DNA of 11,174 bases, taken from Bacteroides sp. Lineage in GTDB: Bacteria > Bacteroidota > Bacteroidia > Bacteroidales > Bacteroidaceae. Each line of letters starts with the position of its first letter. The stretch's first letter is position 1. Positions 1 to 6,938 of this stretch are shown here, one piece after another. Under the pieces are notes generated by a model that was not told the DNA's origin, ran no database searches, and saw only the letters and a program-made list of their open reading frames with translations. The position numbers and the translations under genes are program-made. Location of the stretch: assembly GCA_019417975.1 (NCBI GenBank), contig DYCT01000036.1, forward strand, positions 1-11,174, written 5' to 3'.

Positions 1-725
1 ACTTCCGACTGAGAGACCAGACACACCGATCCACCTATTATCTTATTCTTATACTTCACCAAAAATATCTTTGCTACATTGAGCAACTCTTCTCGCACTT
101 TATCATCGAAGAAATTAAAATCGGGGAAATACCAACGCACACGTCGCGAACGATTCTTGGCAAACAAACGGGCAAATGCATCAATCTCTTCTTGAGTTGT
201 CGCCACCGACAGTTCTGCTCCATTATTCAGTCCTTTCCGTATCTGTTTTCTACGTGAAAGGCTAAAGCGTTCCATCGGTTGAGTCAGACTATGCAAGGAA
301 TTGCGTACACGCATCCAGTCGATCGGGAAATAATGGTTTCGCCGAAAATATTTATAGCCAAACAAGGCATTGAACAAATTACGGAATTCTATCACAAAAG
401 CTCCTTGCCGGAGTCCTTCGCGTGTAAGATGCTCTAACATTTCACCAAAGACAGCTTCACGGTCGATTGTGTCATCCCAATATTCGCCCGAACCATAAAT
501 GATACAACGACTGACAAACGGAAATAAAAATCGGCATCGTGGCTTATGCACTACAGCCAACAGTCCGGCTACCGGCTTATGTTCCAACAAAGCTACGATA
601 AAAAACGGCACATACCCTTCTGTAGCTTCATACAAAAGGAACAGATTTTTCGAATGAAACACATTACCTTCCGGCAAAGGAGGTATTTGTCCACTCTCAT
701 AATATGTAATCATCTGCAATGCCAT
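1..725 (-). CDS. FemAB/GNAT-like acyltransferase, 3' end cut off by the window
   Basis: A leftward reading frame is open from an ATG at 725 to the window edge, giving 241 complete codons and no stop, so the C-terminus is missing. I translated it by hand. An in-frame TAA lies upstream with no ATG, GTG or TTG between it and this ATG, so 725 is the earliest start; a second ATG (residue 5, base 713) is possible. Near residues 155-170 there is a run with the pattern SLSRRKQIRKG, resembling the Ser-Arg-Lys/His-Arg segment of FemAB-type and BioF2-like acyltransferases. It is followed by a region rich in Arg, Trp and Phe (190-206) and by an acetyltransferase-like beta strand with IIGGSV (229-234). 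Such proteins transfer an acyl or aminoacyl group, often to envelope molecules, but the substrate cannot be read here. It is transcribed away from the neighbouring operon. Family assignment is moderate; function is unknown. Confidence 0.72.
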   Translation of the reverse strand, partial: MALQMITYYESGQIPPLPEGNVFHSKNLFLLYEATEGYVPFFIVALLEHKPVAGLLAVVHKPRCRFLFPFVSRCIIYGSGEYWDDTIDREAVFGEMLEHLTREGLRQGAFVIEFRNLFNALFGYKYFRRNHYFPIDWMRVRNSLHSLTQPMERFSLSRRKQIRKGLNNGAELSVATTQEEIDAFARLFAKNRSRRVRWYFPDFNFFDDKVREELLNVAKIFLVKYKNKIIGGSVCLVSQSE

Positions 726-732
726 ATACTTG

Positions 733-763
733 CAAATGTAGATTTTTCTATCGAATAAACAAT
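733..763 (-). promoter_or_regulatory. Bacteroidetes-type promoter of the acyltransferase gene
   Basis: On the minus strand the sequence TACATTTG (733-740) matches the Bacteroidetes -7 consensus TAnnTTTG exactly. ATTG (760-763), one mismatch from the -33 TTTG box, lies 19 bases upstream, which is the usual spacing. Transcription would begin only a few bases before the ATG at 725, so the mRNA would be almost leaderless, or the ATG at 713 would be used. The match is seen directly; activity is inferred. Confidence 0.6.
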
Positions 764-813
764 AAAAACTCGCTTAATCTATGCTAATGAACACTCTATC
801 TCCTTTCTAAACA

Positions 814-840
814 ACCGGATGAAGATGGGATTCATCTGGT
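814..840. repeat. 10-bp inverted repeat in the divergent intergenic region
   Basis: ACCGGATGAA (814-823) and TTCATCTGGT (831-840) can pair over 10 positions, one of them a G-T wobble, around a 7-base loop. No T-run follows on either strand, so it is not a classical terminator. It lies about 54 bases upstream of the probable promoter box of the rightward operon and about 90 bases from the start of the leftward gene. It could be an operator for a dimeric regulator or an RNA hairpin. Nothing else that I recognise occurs in the rest of the 726-893 gap. Confidence 0.4.
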
Positions 841-893
841 CCAAAGCCTTATGAATTTATACAGCAAATCATTCCCAATTCCACCGAAAATTG

Positions 894-901
894 TACCTTT
901 G
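894..901 (+). promoter_or_regulatory. Probable -7 box of the eight-gene operon
   Basis: TACCTTTG matches the Bacteroidetes -7 consensus TAnnTTTG exactly. No clear TTTG is seen at the expected -33 position (about 869-874), but that box is weakly conserved in the phylum. Transcription would start near 906-908 and leave an untranslated leader of about 105 bases before the GTG at 1014. The leader contains a weak stem (ACAAAA 936-941 with TTTTGT 949-954) and no riboswitch that I recognise. Confidence 0.5.
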
Positions 902-1013
902 TTGCAAAACGCAAAGTCGAGGACAGAAAAGACGAACAAAAAGAATCCTTTTGTCCGCAGACTACAAGCCGAATTTATATTATTCATTACTTAATCTTTA
1001 GAATATACACAAC

Positions 1014-1571
1014 GTGGAAAAGTTCAGTGATTTAATTAAGACCCGACGCAGCATGCGCAAATTCACAGACCAGGAGTTGACGCAAGAAGAAGTAGTTACT
1101 CTCTTGAAAACCGCCTTGATGGCCCCATCTTCCAAGCGAAGCAATTGCTGGCAATTCATTGCCGTCGATGATAAAGACACCCTCAGCAAGCTTTCACTTT
1201 GCAAAGAGCAAGGTTCTACTTTTCTAAAGGATGCTGCTTTGGCTATTGTGGTCTTGGCAGACCCTATGACGAGCGATGTATGGATAGAAGATGCTTCGAT
1301 TGCTTCCATCCTCATCCAGCTACAGGCAGAAGATTTGGGGTTGGGCAGTTGCTGGGTACAGATACGCGAGCGACAAGCATCAGACGATACGACTTCGAAC
1401 GAATATGTACAAGAATTGCTGAATATCCCTTTCCAATTGCAAGTGGTTTCCATCATCGCCATTGGTCATAAAGGCATGGAACGAAAGCCTTTCGACGAAG
1501 AACATTTGCAGTGGGAAAAGGTTCATATCAACCAATACAACGACCGGAGCGAGACTAATGAACCAGCCTAA
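1014..1571 (+). CDS. Nitroreductase family protein (FMN-dependent)
   Basis: A 185-residue protein of the short nitroreductase family, which uses FMN and NAD(P)H to reduce nitro compounds, quinones or related acceptors in the cytoplasm as a homodimer. The N-terminal RRSMRKF (residues 11-17) is the typical FMN-phosphate contact. APSSKRSNCWQF (37-48) is the usual helix-loop motif, LGLGSCW occurs in the middle, and IGHKG near the end is the family's C-terminal strand and turn. The start is GTG at 1014: an in-frame TAG lies 15 bases upstream with no ATG between, and the FSDLIKTRRS context fits a family N-terminus. No ribosome binding site is evident. The physiological substrate is unknown; relatives are known for activating nitroimidazole drugs. 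It is the first gene of the operon and overlaps the next gene by 14 bases. Confidence in the family is high. Confidence 0.92.
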   Translation: MEKFSDLIKTRRSMRKFTDQELTQEEVVTLLKTALMAPSSKRSNCWQFIAVDDKDTLSKLSLCKEQGSTFLKDAALAIVVLADPMTSDVWIEDASIASILIQLQAEDLGLGSCWVQIRERQASDDTTSNEYVQELLNIPFQLQVVSIIAIGHKGMERKPFDEEHLQWEKVHINQYNDRSETNEPA

Positions 1572-2349
1572 ACCAACCATCGTACTAATAGGAGCCGGCA
1601 ATCTGGCTACAAATTTAGGGAAAGCATTGAAGCAAAAAGAGTACCCTATCGCACAGGTATATAGTCGTACCGAAGCATCTGCCAAACAATTGGCTACTCT
1701 ACTCGGTACTTCCTGGACGACCTCACTTGACGCCATCCGTCGCGATGCTTCCCTCTATATTGTTGCGCTCAAAGACAAGATACTCATCGAGTGGGCTTCT
1801 CGGCTGGCGGTAATCTGTCCGGATGCTATCTTTGTACATACAGCCGGCAGCATATCCATCGACATTTGGAAAGGACACCTATCGAAATACGGTGTTTTCT
1901 ACCCAATGCAGACATTCAGCAAAGAGCGTGAATCCGACTTCAAGCATCTACCTATTTTCCTGGAAGCTTCCGATTCCGATACCCTAAGTTTCCTGCGCAA
2001 AATAGCCCAAAGCCTATCGACGGCAGTCTATGAGCTAAGCAGCGAGCAGCGCCGTTACCTGCATTTAGGAGCGGTCTTTGCTTGCAATTTCACCAATCAT
2101 CTTTACACACTTACTGCCCAATTGTTGCAAGCACACCACATCCCTTTCGAGGTGATGCTTCCTCTTATCGATGAAACAGCTGCCAAGATTCACCAGTTGT
2201 CGCCCGAAAAAGCTCAGACCGGACCGGCTGTTCGCTACGACACCAATGTCATTGACCAGCAGATAGCTCTCCTTGCCGACTATCCGGATTTGCAGCACAT
2301 CTATCGAGAGCTGAGCGAAAGCATCCACAACCACCATTCAAACCCTTAA
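1558..2349 (+). CDS. Rossmann-fold DUF2520 protein
   Basis: A 263-residue protein when started at the ATG at 1558. The frame is open further upstream, but the glycine-rich nucleotide-binding motif GAGNLATNLG (residues 12-21) sits where expected for this start, and GGAG at 1546-1549 is a well-placed ribosome binding site, so the longer 295-residue version is rejected. The N-terminal half is an NAD(P)-binding Rossmann domain like that of pyrroline-5-carboxylate reductase or F420-dependent NADP reductase. HTAGS and YPMQTFS in the middle, and the helical second half with CNFTNHLY, fit the DUF2520 family. A dehydrogenase or reductase role is inferred; no substrate is established as far as I know. 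It overlaps the nitroreductase by 14 bases, suggesting translational coupling, and the next gene follows after 14 bases. Confidence 0.88.
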   Translation: MNQPKPTIVLIGAGNLATNLGKALKQKEYPIAQVYSRTEASAKQLATLLGTSWTTSLDAIRRDASLYIVALKDKILIEWASRLAVICPDAIFVHTAGSISIDIWKGHLSKYGVFYPMQTFSKERESDFKHLPIFLEASDSDTLSFLRKIAQSLSTAVYELSSEQRRYLHLGAVFACNFTNHLYTLTAQLLQAHHIPFEVMLPLIDETAAKIHQLSPEKAQTGPAVRYDTNVIDQQIALLADYPDLQHIYRELSESIHNHHSNP

Positions 2350-2363
2350 AGAAACACATTACA

Positions 2364-2888
2364 ATGAGTTCGATTAATTACGATTTAACAAAAATACGTG
2401 CCGCTATATTCGATGTAGATGGGGTACTAAGTTGCGAAACAATCCCCACCGGAGAAGACGGATACCCCACACGAACAGTCAACATCAAAGATGGATATGC
2501 CCTCCAGCTTGCTTCCAAATGCGGACTGCAACTGGCCATCATCACCGGAGGACATGGCGACTCTATCCGTCGCCGCTATACGGATTTAGGTGTACAGGAT
2601 ATCTATATGGGAGCTTCTGTCAAGCTGAAAATCTACGAGGAGTTGAAAGCCAAATACGACTTGAAAGATGAAGAAATCCTTTACATGGGCGATGATATCC
2701 CCGACTATGAAATTATGCAACAATGCGGACTCCCCTGCTGTCCGGTCGATGCCGCTCCTGAAATTAAACAGACGTCTCGCTATATTTCTCATCGGGCAGG
2801 AGGGTGTGGCTGTTGTCGCGATGTATTGGAGCAGGTTCTGAAAGCTCAAGACAAATGGATGTCGCACAGCGATGCTTTCGGCTGGTAA
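2364..2888 (+). CDS. kdsC: KdsC-like HAD phosphatase (KDO-8-phosphate phosphatase family)
   Basis: A 174-residue, cap-less HAD hydrolase of C0/KdsC type. Motif I is D17-V-D19-G-V (nucleophile and acid/base), motif II is T61-G-G, motif III is a lysine in VKLK (87 or 89), and motif IV is GDDIPD (109-114) for magnesium. The C-terminal GG-x-G-x-x-R loop that closes over the active site in tetrameric KdsC is present as residues 146-152, here with three cysteines (148, 150, 151). KdsC removes the phosphate from KDO-8-P to give KDO for lipid A-core synthesis. The length and all motifs fit. The neighbourhood is not a KDO cluster: Maf and muramidase genes follow, so a different sugar-phosphate substrate is possible. 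The gap to the next gene is 28 bases. Family certain; exact substrate probable rather than certain. Confidence 0.85.
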   Translation: MSSINYDLTKIRAAIFDVDGVLSCETIPTGEDGYPTRTVNIKDGYALQLASKCGLQLAIITGGHGDSIRRRYTDLGVQDIYMGASVKLKIYEELKAKYDLKDEEILYMGDDIPDYEIMQQCGLPCCPVDAAPEIKQTSRYISHRAGGCGCCRDVLEQVLKAQDKWMSHSDAFGW

Positions 2889-2916
2889 CTTTTCATTCAC
2901 TTAAAAACATTGTATC

Positions 2917-3498
2917 ATGTTGGACAATCTACATAAATATCACATTATTTTAGCTTCGGGTTCTCCCCGTCGTAAAGAATTACTCTCCGGCCTTGGAATC
3001 GATTACGAGGTAAAACTACTTCCCAACATCGATGAATCTTATCCAGACACACTGACCGGTGAAAAAATACCTATTTATATTGCACGCGAAAAAGCAGCAG
3101 CCTATCAGCCCCAGATGCATGTCGATGAATTGATTATTACAGCCGACACCATCGTATGGATTGACCATGAAGTTTTGGGAAAACCGGCATTCGAAGAAGA
3201 AGCTCGTGAGATGCTTCGTAAACTGTCGGGCAAAACCCATCAAGTGATAACCGGTGTCTGCCTCACCACCTCAGAAAAGCAACAGGCGTTCGCCACTACC
3301 TCGGAGGTTACTTTCGCTTCACTCACGGAAGAAGAAATCGACCATTATGTCACGCACTATCGTCCGATGGACAAAGCGGGTGCCTATGGCATTCAGGAGC
3401 GGATTGGCTACATCGGAGTGGAAAGCATCAAAGGCTCATATTTCAATGTGATGGGGTTGCCTGTCCAACGCCTTTACCGCGAATTGCTAAAATTATAA
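2917..3498 (+). CDS. maf: Maf nucleoside triphosphate pyrophosphatase (YhdE-like)
   Basis: A 193-residue Maf protein. Maf enzymes are cytoplasmic house-cleaning pyrophosphatases that hydrolyse dTTP, UTP and some modified nucleotides to the monophosphate, and are linked to septum and cell-wall control. The family signature SGSPRRKELL (residues 14-23) is complete. The catalytic aspartate is D77 in TADT, followed by LGKP (87-90), GKTHQVITG (105-113), and DKAGAYGIQ (152-160), which in YhdE-type members contributes to substrate binding. The ATG at 2917 puts SxSPRR at the normal distance from the N-terminus. The stop is followed after 10 bases by the muramidase gene. UTP hydrolysis would be relevant next to a UTP-using nucleotidyltransferase three genes downstream, but that link is inference. 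Confidence 0.94.
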   Translation: MLDNLHKYHIILASGSPRRKELLSGLGIDYEVKLLPNIDESYPDTLTGEKIPIYIAREKAAAYQPQMHVDELIITADTIVWIDHEVLGKPAFEEEAREMLRKLSGKTHQVITGVCLTTSEKQQAFATTSEVTFASLTEEEIDHYVTHYRPMDKAGAYGIQERIGYIGVESIKGSYFNVMGLPVQRLYRELLKL

Positions 3499-3508
3499 CT
3501 CTACAACC

Positions 3509-4729
3509 ATGCGCATCCATCCCCTCTTGCTAACCGTTTTTCTTTGGACAGTCTTGCTGACCAATGCTTGTGCACAACCCACCTCTGATGGTCTGCGCAC
3601 CGGTGCCGACCAAATGGACAGTTGGATTGGCATGCTAAAAGGACAAAAAGTAGGCATGGTCATCAACCAAACTTCCGTAGTCGGACAAACTCATTTGTTC
3701 GACAGCCTATATGATAAAGGTATACAAGTAGTACGCCTGTTTGCTCCCGAACATGGTTTTCGGGGTAATGCAGATGCCGGAGAGACCGTAAACCACGCCA
3801 TCGACGGCCGAACCGGTGTCCCCATCACTTCACTTTATGGAAAAAACAAGAAGCCGACATCTGCCCAGTTGCATGACCTCGACATCGTGATATTCGACAT
3901 TCAGGATGTGGGTGCGCGTTTCTACACTTACATCAGTACCTTATTTTACGTGATGGAAGCCTGTGCCGAGAATGGGAAAGAACTACTTGTACTGGACCGT
4001 CCTAACCCTTGCGACTATGTAGATGGTCCGATGCTACAACCGCGCTTCAAGAGTTTCGTGGGGATGCTCCCTGTCCCTTTGCTGCACGGATGTACCATAG
4101 GCGAGCTGGCTGGTATGATTAATGGCGAAGGATGGCTGAAAGAAAAAAGGAAATGCCGGCTAACGGTGATTCCTGTCATCGGATGGCAACACGGCCAACC
4201 TTACTCCCTCCCCATCAAGCCATCGCCCAACTTGCCCAACGACCAAAGCATCGCTCTCTATCCATCGCTATGTCCTTTCGAAGCCACACCCGTCAGTGTG
4301 GGCAGAGGCACCTACCAACCCTTTCAGGTAGTGGGAATCCCCAACCTGCCTCAGCAGCCCTACCAATTCACCCCGGTATCCTTACCCGGATACGACAAAC
4401 ATCCTCTCCATCAAGGCAAGCAGTGTCAAGGCGAAGACTTACGCCGGGTGAAAGCGCCCCAAGGTTTTTCACTTCACTATGTATTCCGCTATTACCACTT
4501 GCTGAAAAAAGAATTGCCCCAACAGAATTTCTTCAGCCGTCCACAATGGTTCGACTTGCTAATGGGTACCGACCAAGTAAGAAAAGACATGCTTAGTGGA
4601 AAGAGCGAAGCCTACATCCGCAAGAGTTGGCAAACAGACCTGACTGCTTACCGCAAGATGCGGGCCAAATACCTCTTATATAAAGATTACGCAGAGCTTA
4701 TAAACCATACATCAAGCACCTCCAATTAA
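3509..4729 (+). CDS. namZ: Exported DUF1343 protein, probable exo-N-acetylmuramidase (NamZ)
   Basis: A 406-residue protein of the YbbC/DUF1343 family, CAZy GH171. Its characterised members in Bacillus subtilis and Tannerella forsythia remove MurNAc from the non-reducing end of peptidoglycan fragments. Residues 1-22 form a signal peptide. ACA|Q at 20-23 suits signal peptidase I with N-terminal Gln, although TNAC (18-21) could act as a weak lipobox. Family blocks are visible: NQTS (53-56), FAPEHGFRG (78-86) with Glu81 as the likely catalytic acid by position in the motif, DIQDVGARFYTYI (130-142) and DRPNP (163-167). The C-terminal half holds the family's second domain, with SPNLP and GRGT segments. 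The protein would act in the periplasm or at the outer membrane. The next gene, the sugar kinase, begins after 7 bases, and both it and the nucleotidyltransferase suit the product MurNAc. Family is sure; activity is inferred from family and context. Confidence 0.88.
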   Translation: MRIHPLLLTVFLWTVLLTNACAQPTSDGLRTGADQMDSWIGMLKGQKVGMVINQTSVVGQTHLFDSLYDKGIQVVRLFAPEHGFRGNADAGETVNHAIDGRTGVPITSLYGKNKKPTSAQLHDLDIVIFDIQDVGARFYTYISTLFYVMEACAENGKELLVLDRPNPCDYVDGPMLQPRFKSFVGMLPVPLLHGCTIGELAGMINGEGWLKEKRKCRLTVIPVIGWQHGQPYSLPIKPSPNLPNDQSIALYPSLCPFEATPVSVGRGTYQPFQVVGIPNLPQQPYQFTPVSLPGYDKHPLHQGKQCQGEDLRRVKAPQGFSLHYVFRYYHLLKKELPQQNFFSRPQWFDLLMGTDQVRKDMLSGKSEAYIRKSWQTDLTAYRKMRAKYLLYKDYAELINHTSSTSN

Positions 4730-4736
4730 TGAAATC

Positions 4737-6164
4737 ATGAAAGAAGAACAACTGAAAAAACTATATACCGAATTTGTAGGAACTGCCCCCGAACAGGTAC
4801 TTCCGTTGACGCAAGCCGGTTCCAACCGTCAATATTTCCGGCTAACAGGAACATGTACCCTCGTAGGTGTCTACGGCACCTCTGTCGAAGAGAACAATGC
4901 CTTCCTATACCTTTCTCAGCATTTCAAAAGCAAAGGACTCCCTGTTCCCGAAGTTTATGCCACCTCGGACGATAAACTTTGCTATTTACAAGAAGACTTG
5001 GGCGACCTGTCGCTGTTCAATGCCATCGCACACGGACGCGAAAGCGGTCAGTTCAGCACCGACGAAGTCCGACTGCTGAAACAAGCCATTACCCTCCTTC
5101 CCACTATCCAGTTCGAAGGCGATGAAGGACTCGACTATAGCGTTTGCTTCCCAACCGGCACATTCGACCGCCGTTCCATCCTATGGGATTTGAACTATTT
5201 CAAGTACTGTTTTCTGAAAGCTACCGCCACAGAGATACAGGAAACCCTGTTGGAAGACGATTTCGAAAGAATGGCCGACACCCTGCTGCAAGTACCGGTC
5301 GATTGCTTTATGTATCGCGATTTCCAAAGCCGCAACATTCTGATTCGCGACAACCATCCCTGGCTTATCGATTTTCAGGGAGGACGAAAAGGGCCTCTCT
5401 ACTACGATGTCACATCATTCCTCTGGCAGGCCAAAGCCAATCTGTCCGACTCACTCCGCCACGACCTGATTGATGCTTACTTAGAAGCCCTCCGTCCCTA
5501 TCGCACGATTGAGAAAAAAGACTTCATGCATACACTACGCCATTTCGTTCTCTTCCGCACCTTGCAAGTACTGGGTGCTTATGGGTTCAGAGGCTATTTC
5601 GAACGCAAAGAGCATTTTTTGGAAAGCATCCCATATGCTCTACTCAACCTGTCGCATTTGCTGGAAGAGCCTTTTACCGAATATCCTTACCTCAACCGGA
5701 TTTTACAAGAGCTATGCGCTTCTCCTCGGTTTGCCGCAATCTTCAATCGTCGGAAACTGACTGTACACATCTTCAGTTTTTCGTACAAGGTAGGAATTCC
5801 GCAGGACGAATCGGGCAACGGAGGCGGTTTTGTCTTCGACTGTCGTGCCATCCACAATCCGGGTCGGTACGATGCATACAAGCAGCTGACCGGAAGAGAC
5901 GAACCTGTGATACGCTTCTTAGAGCAAGACGGAGAAATCACTACGTTTCTGCAATCGGTATATGCCCTGGTCGATGCCTCGGTTGATAGATATTTGAAAC
6001 GAGGTTTTACCAACCTGATGGTCAGCTTCGGTTGTACCGGCGGACAACACCGTTCGGTCTATGCCGCCCAGCACACTGCCGAACACCTGCACCGGAAATA
6101 CGGCATCCGCGTAGAGCTGGTTCACCGCGAACAAAACATACATGAAACATTCGAAGCCCTTTAA
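4737..6164 (+). CDS. amgK: AmgK-like MurNAc/GlcNAc 1-kinase fused to RapZ C-terminal domain
   Basis: A 475-residue two-domain cytoplasmic protein. Residues 1 to about 330 are an aminoglycoside-phosphotransferase-like kinase: QAGSNRQYFR (27-36) in the nucleotide-binding lobe, EDLGD (86-90) at the hinge, catalytic D195 and N200 in RDFQSRN, and metal-binding D212 in IDFQGG. The position that is usually His in the HxD motif is Tyr193. Residues 341-475 align over their whole length with the RapZ C-terminal domain: SFSYKVGIP (347-355), the HNP segment (373-375), LTGRDEPV (384-391) and the signature GCTGGQHRSVY (432-442). The RapZ P-loop ATPase half is absent, so this is a fusion of kinase and sensor. 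AmgK phosphorylates the anomeric carbon of MurNAc or GlcNAc; RapZ in Escherichia coli binds glucosamine-6-phosphate. The muramidase and MurU-like neighbours support a MurNAc kinase. That the sensor domain regulates the kinase is inference. Confidence 0.87.
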   Translation: MKEEQLKKLYTEFVGTAPEQVLPLTQAGSNRQYFRLTGTCTLVGVYGTSVEENNAFLYLSQHFKSKGLPVPEVYATSDDKLCYLQEDLGDLSLFNAIAHGRESGQFSTDEVRLLKQAITLLPTIQFEGDEGLDYSVCFPTGTFDRRSILWDLNYFKYCFLKATATEIQETLLEDDFERMADTLLQVPVDCFMYRDFQSRNILIRDNHPWLIDFQGGRKGPLYYDVTSFLWQAKANLSDSLRHDLIDAYLEALRPYRTIEKKDFMHTLRHFVLFRTLQVLGAYGFRGYFERKEHFLESIPYALLNLSHLLEEPFTEYPYLNRILQELCASPRFAAIFNRRKLTVHIFSFSYKVGIPQDESGNGGGFVFDCRAIHNPGRYDAYKQLTGRDEPVIRFLEQDGEITTFLQSVYALVDASVDRYLKRGFTNLMVSFGCTGGQHRSVYAAQHTAEHLHRKYGIRVELVHREQNIHETFEAL

Positions 6165-6176
6165 TCCCCTATTGTC

Positions 6177-6920
6177 ATGAAAGCTATGCTATTTGCCGCC
6201 GGACTGGGTACGCGACTAAAGCCACTCACCGACCATATGCCTAAAGCCTTGGTACCCGTAGCAGGGAAACCTATGTTGGAACATGTATTGTTGAAACTTA
6301 AATCGGCAGGATTCACCGAAATCGTTATCAACATCCATCACTTCGGCCAGCAGATTATCGATTTTCTGCAAGCCAACCAAAACTTTGGCCTGACCATCCA
6401 TATCAGCGATGAGCGTGCCGGACTGTTGGATACCGGAGGGGGCATCCTCCATGCTTCGCATTTTCTGGAAGGAAGCGAGCCCTTTCTCATCCACAATGTT
6501 GACATCCTGTCGGATACCAATCTGCAAGAAGTGTACCGCTACCATTGTCAAAGCCCAAACATAGCAACCCTTGTAGTAAGTCCCCGAAAGTCATCGCGCA
6601 GCCTGCTTTTCGATGTCGACAATCGCTTATGCGGTTGGCAAAACCAGACGACCGGCGAGACCAAGCCCACCGGCTTCATAGCCGATTCGTCGGTCTATAC
6701 CTCCTATGCCTTTAGTGGAATCCACGTCATGTCGCCCGAGATGCTCCATGCCATGACCGGTCGTTGGCAAGGGAGATTTCCTATCATGGATTTCTACTTA
6801 CAGCATTGCACCCAACTGCCCATCGGTGGCTATATTTGCCCTACCATCCATCTCATCGACATCGGAAAGCCGGAAACGCTTGCCCAGGCAGATACCTTCT
6901 TGACACAACAACTGCAATAA
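6177..6920 (+). CDS. murU: Sugar-1-phosphate nucleotidyltransferase, MurU-like
   Basis: A 247-residue nucleotidyltransferase of the GlmU-N/RfbA type. The signature FAAGLGTRLKPLT (residues 6-18), followed by PKALVPVAGKPM (22-33), is the nucleotide-binding loop with the catalytic lysine at 23 or 31. The LLDTGGGI segment (83-90) lines the sugar and base site, and D109 in HNVD is a metal ligand. IDIGKPE near the C-terminus supplies the second acidic ligand. The length is that of MurU, and there is no extra acyltransferase domain as in GlmU. MurU converts MurNAc-1-phosphate and UTP to UDP-MurNAc. The gene begins 12 bases after the AmgK-like kinase, the same pairing as in the Pseudomonas amgK-murU pathway, which is the main reason to prefer MurU over a mannose- or glucose-1-phosphate enzyme. 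Confidence 0.83.
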   Translation: MKAMLFAAGLGTRLKPLTDHMPKALVPVAGKPMLEHVLLKLKSAGFTEIVINIHHFGQQIIDFLQANQNFGLTIHISDERAGLLDTGGGILHASHFLEGSEPFLIHNVDILSDTNLQEVYRYHCQSPNIATLVVSPRKSSRSLLFDVDNRLCGWQNQTTGETKPTGFIADSSVYTSYAFSGIHVMSPEMLHAMTGRWQGRFPIMDFYLQHCTQLPIGGYICPTIHLIDIGKPETLAQADTFLTQQLQ

Positions 6921-6938
6921 CCTCAAACTATAAACAAG

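Noticed and set aside
66..73. TATCTTTG promoter-like box on the plus strand
   Set aside because: It is an exact -7 match but lies within and antisense to the acyltransferase gene, with no rightward gene following. Chance matches are expected in AT-rich sequence.
546..758. Rightward 70-codon frame in the left region
   Set aside because: It is antisense to the acyltransferase gene, whose leftward frame runs unbroken to the window edge and has family-like sequence.
936..954. Small inverted repeat (ACAAAA / TTTTGT) in the operon leader
   Set aside because: The stem is only 6 bp and all A-T but one pair, too weak to call a riboswitch or attenuator. It is mentioned only in the promoter entry.
1462..1557. 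N-terminal extension of the DUF2520 protein (295-residue version)
   Set aside because: It lies wholly inside the nitroreductase gene, has no family similarity, and the ATG at 1558 has GGAG at good spacing and puts the nucleotide-binding motif near the N-terminus.
1827..1834. TATCTTTG box inside the DUF2520 gene
   Set aside because: It is within coding sequence, with no gene start for over 500 bases, so a chance match is more likely than an internal promoter.
5687..6013. Leftward 108-codon frame inside the kinase-RapZ gene
   Set aside because: It is a shadow frame opposite well-conserved RapZ-domain codons, with no signal, motif or promoter of its own.
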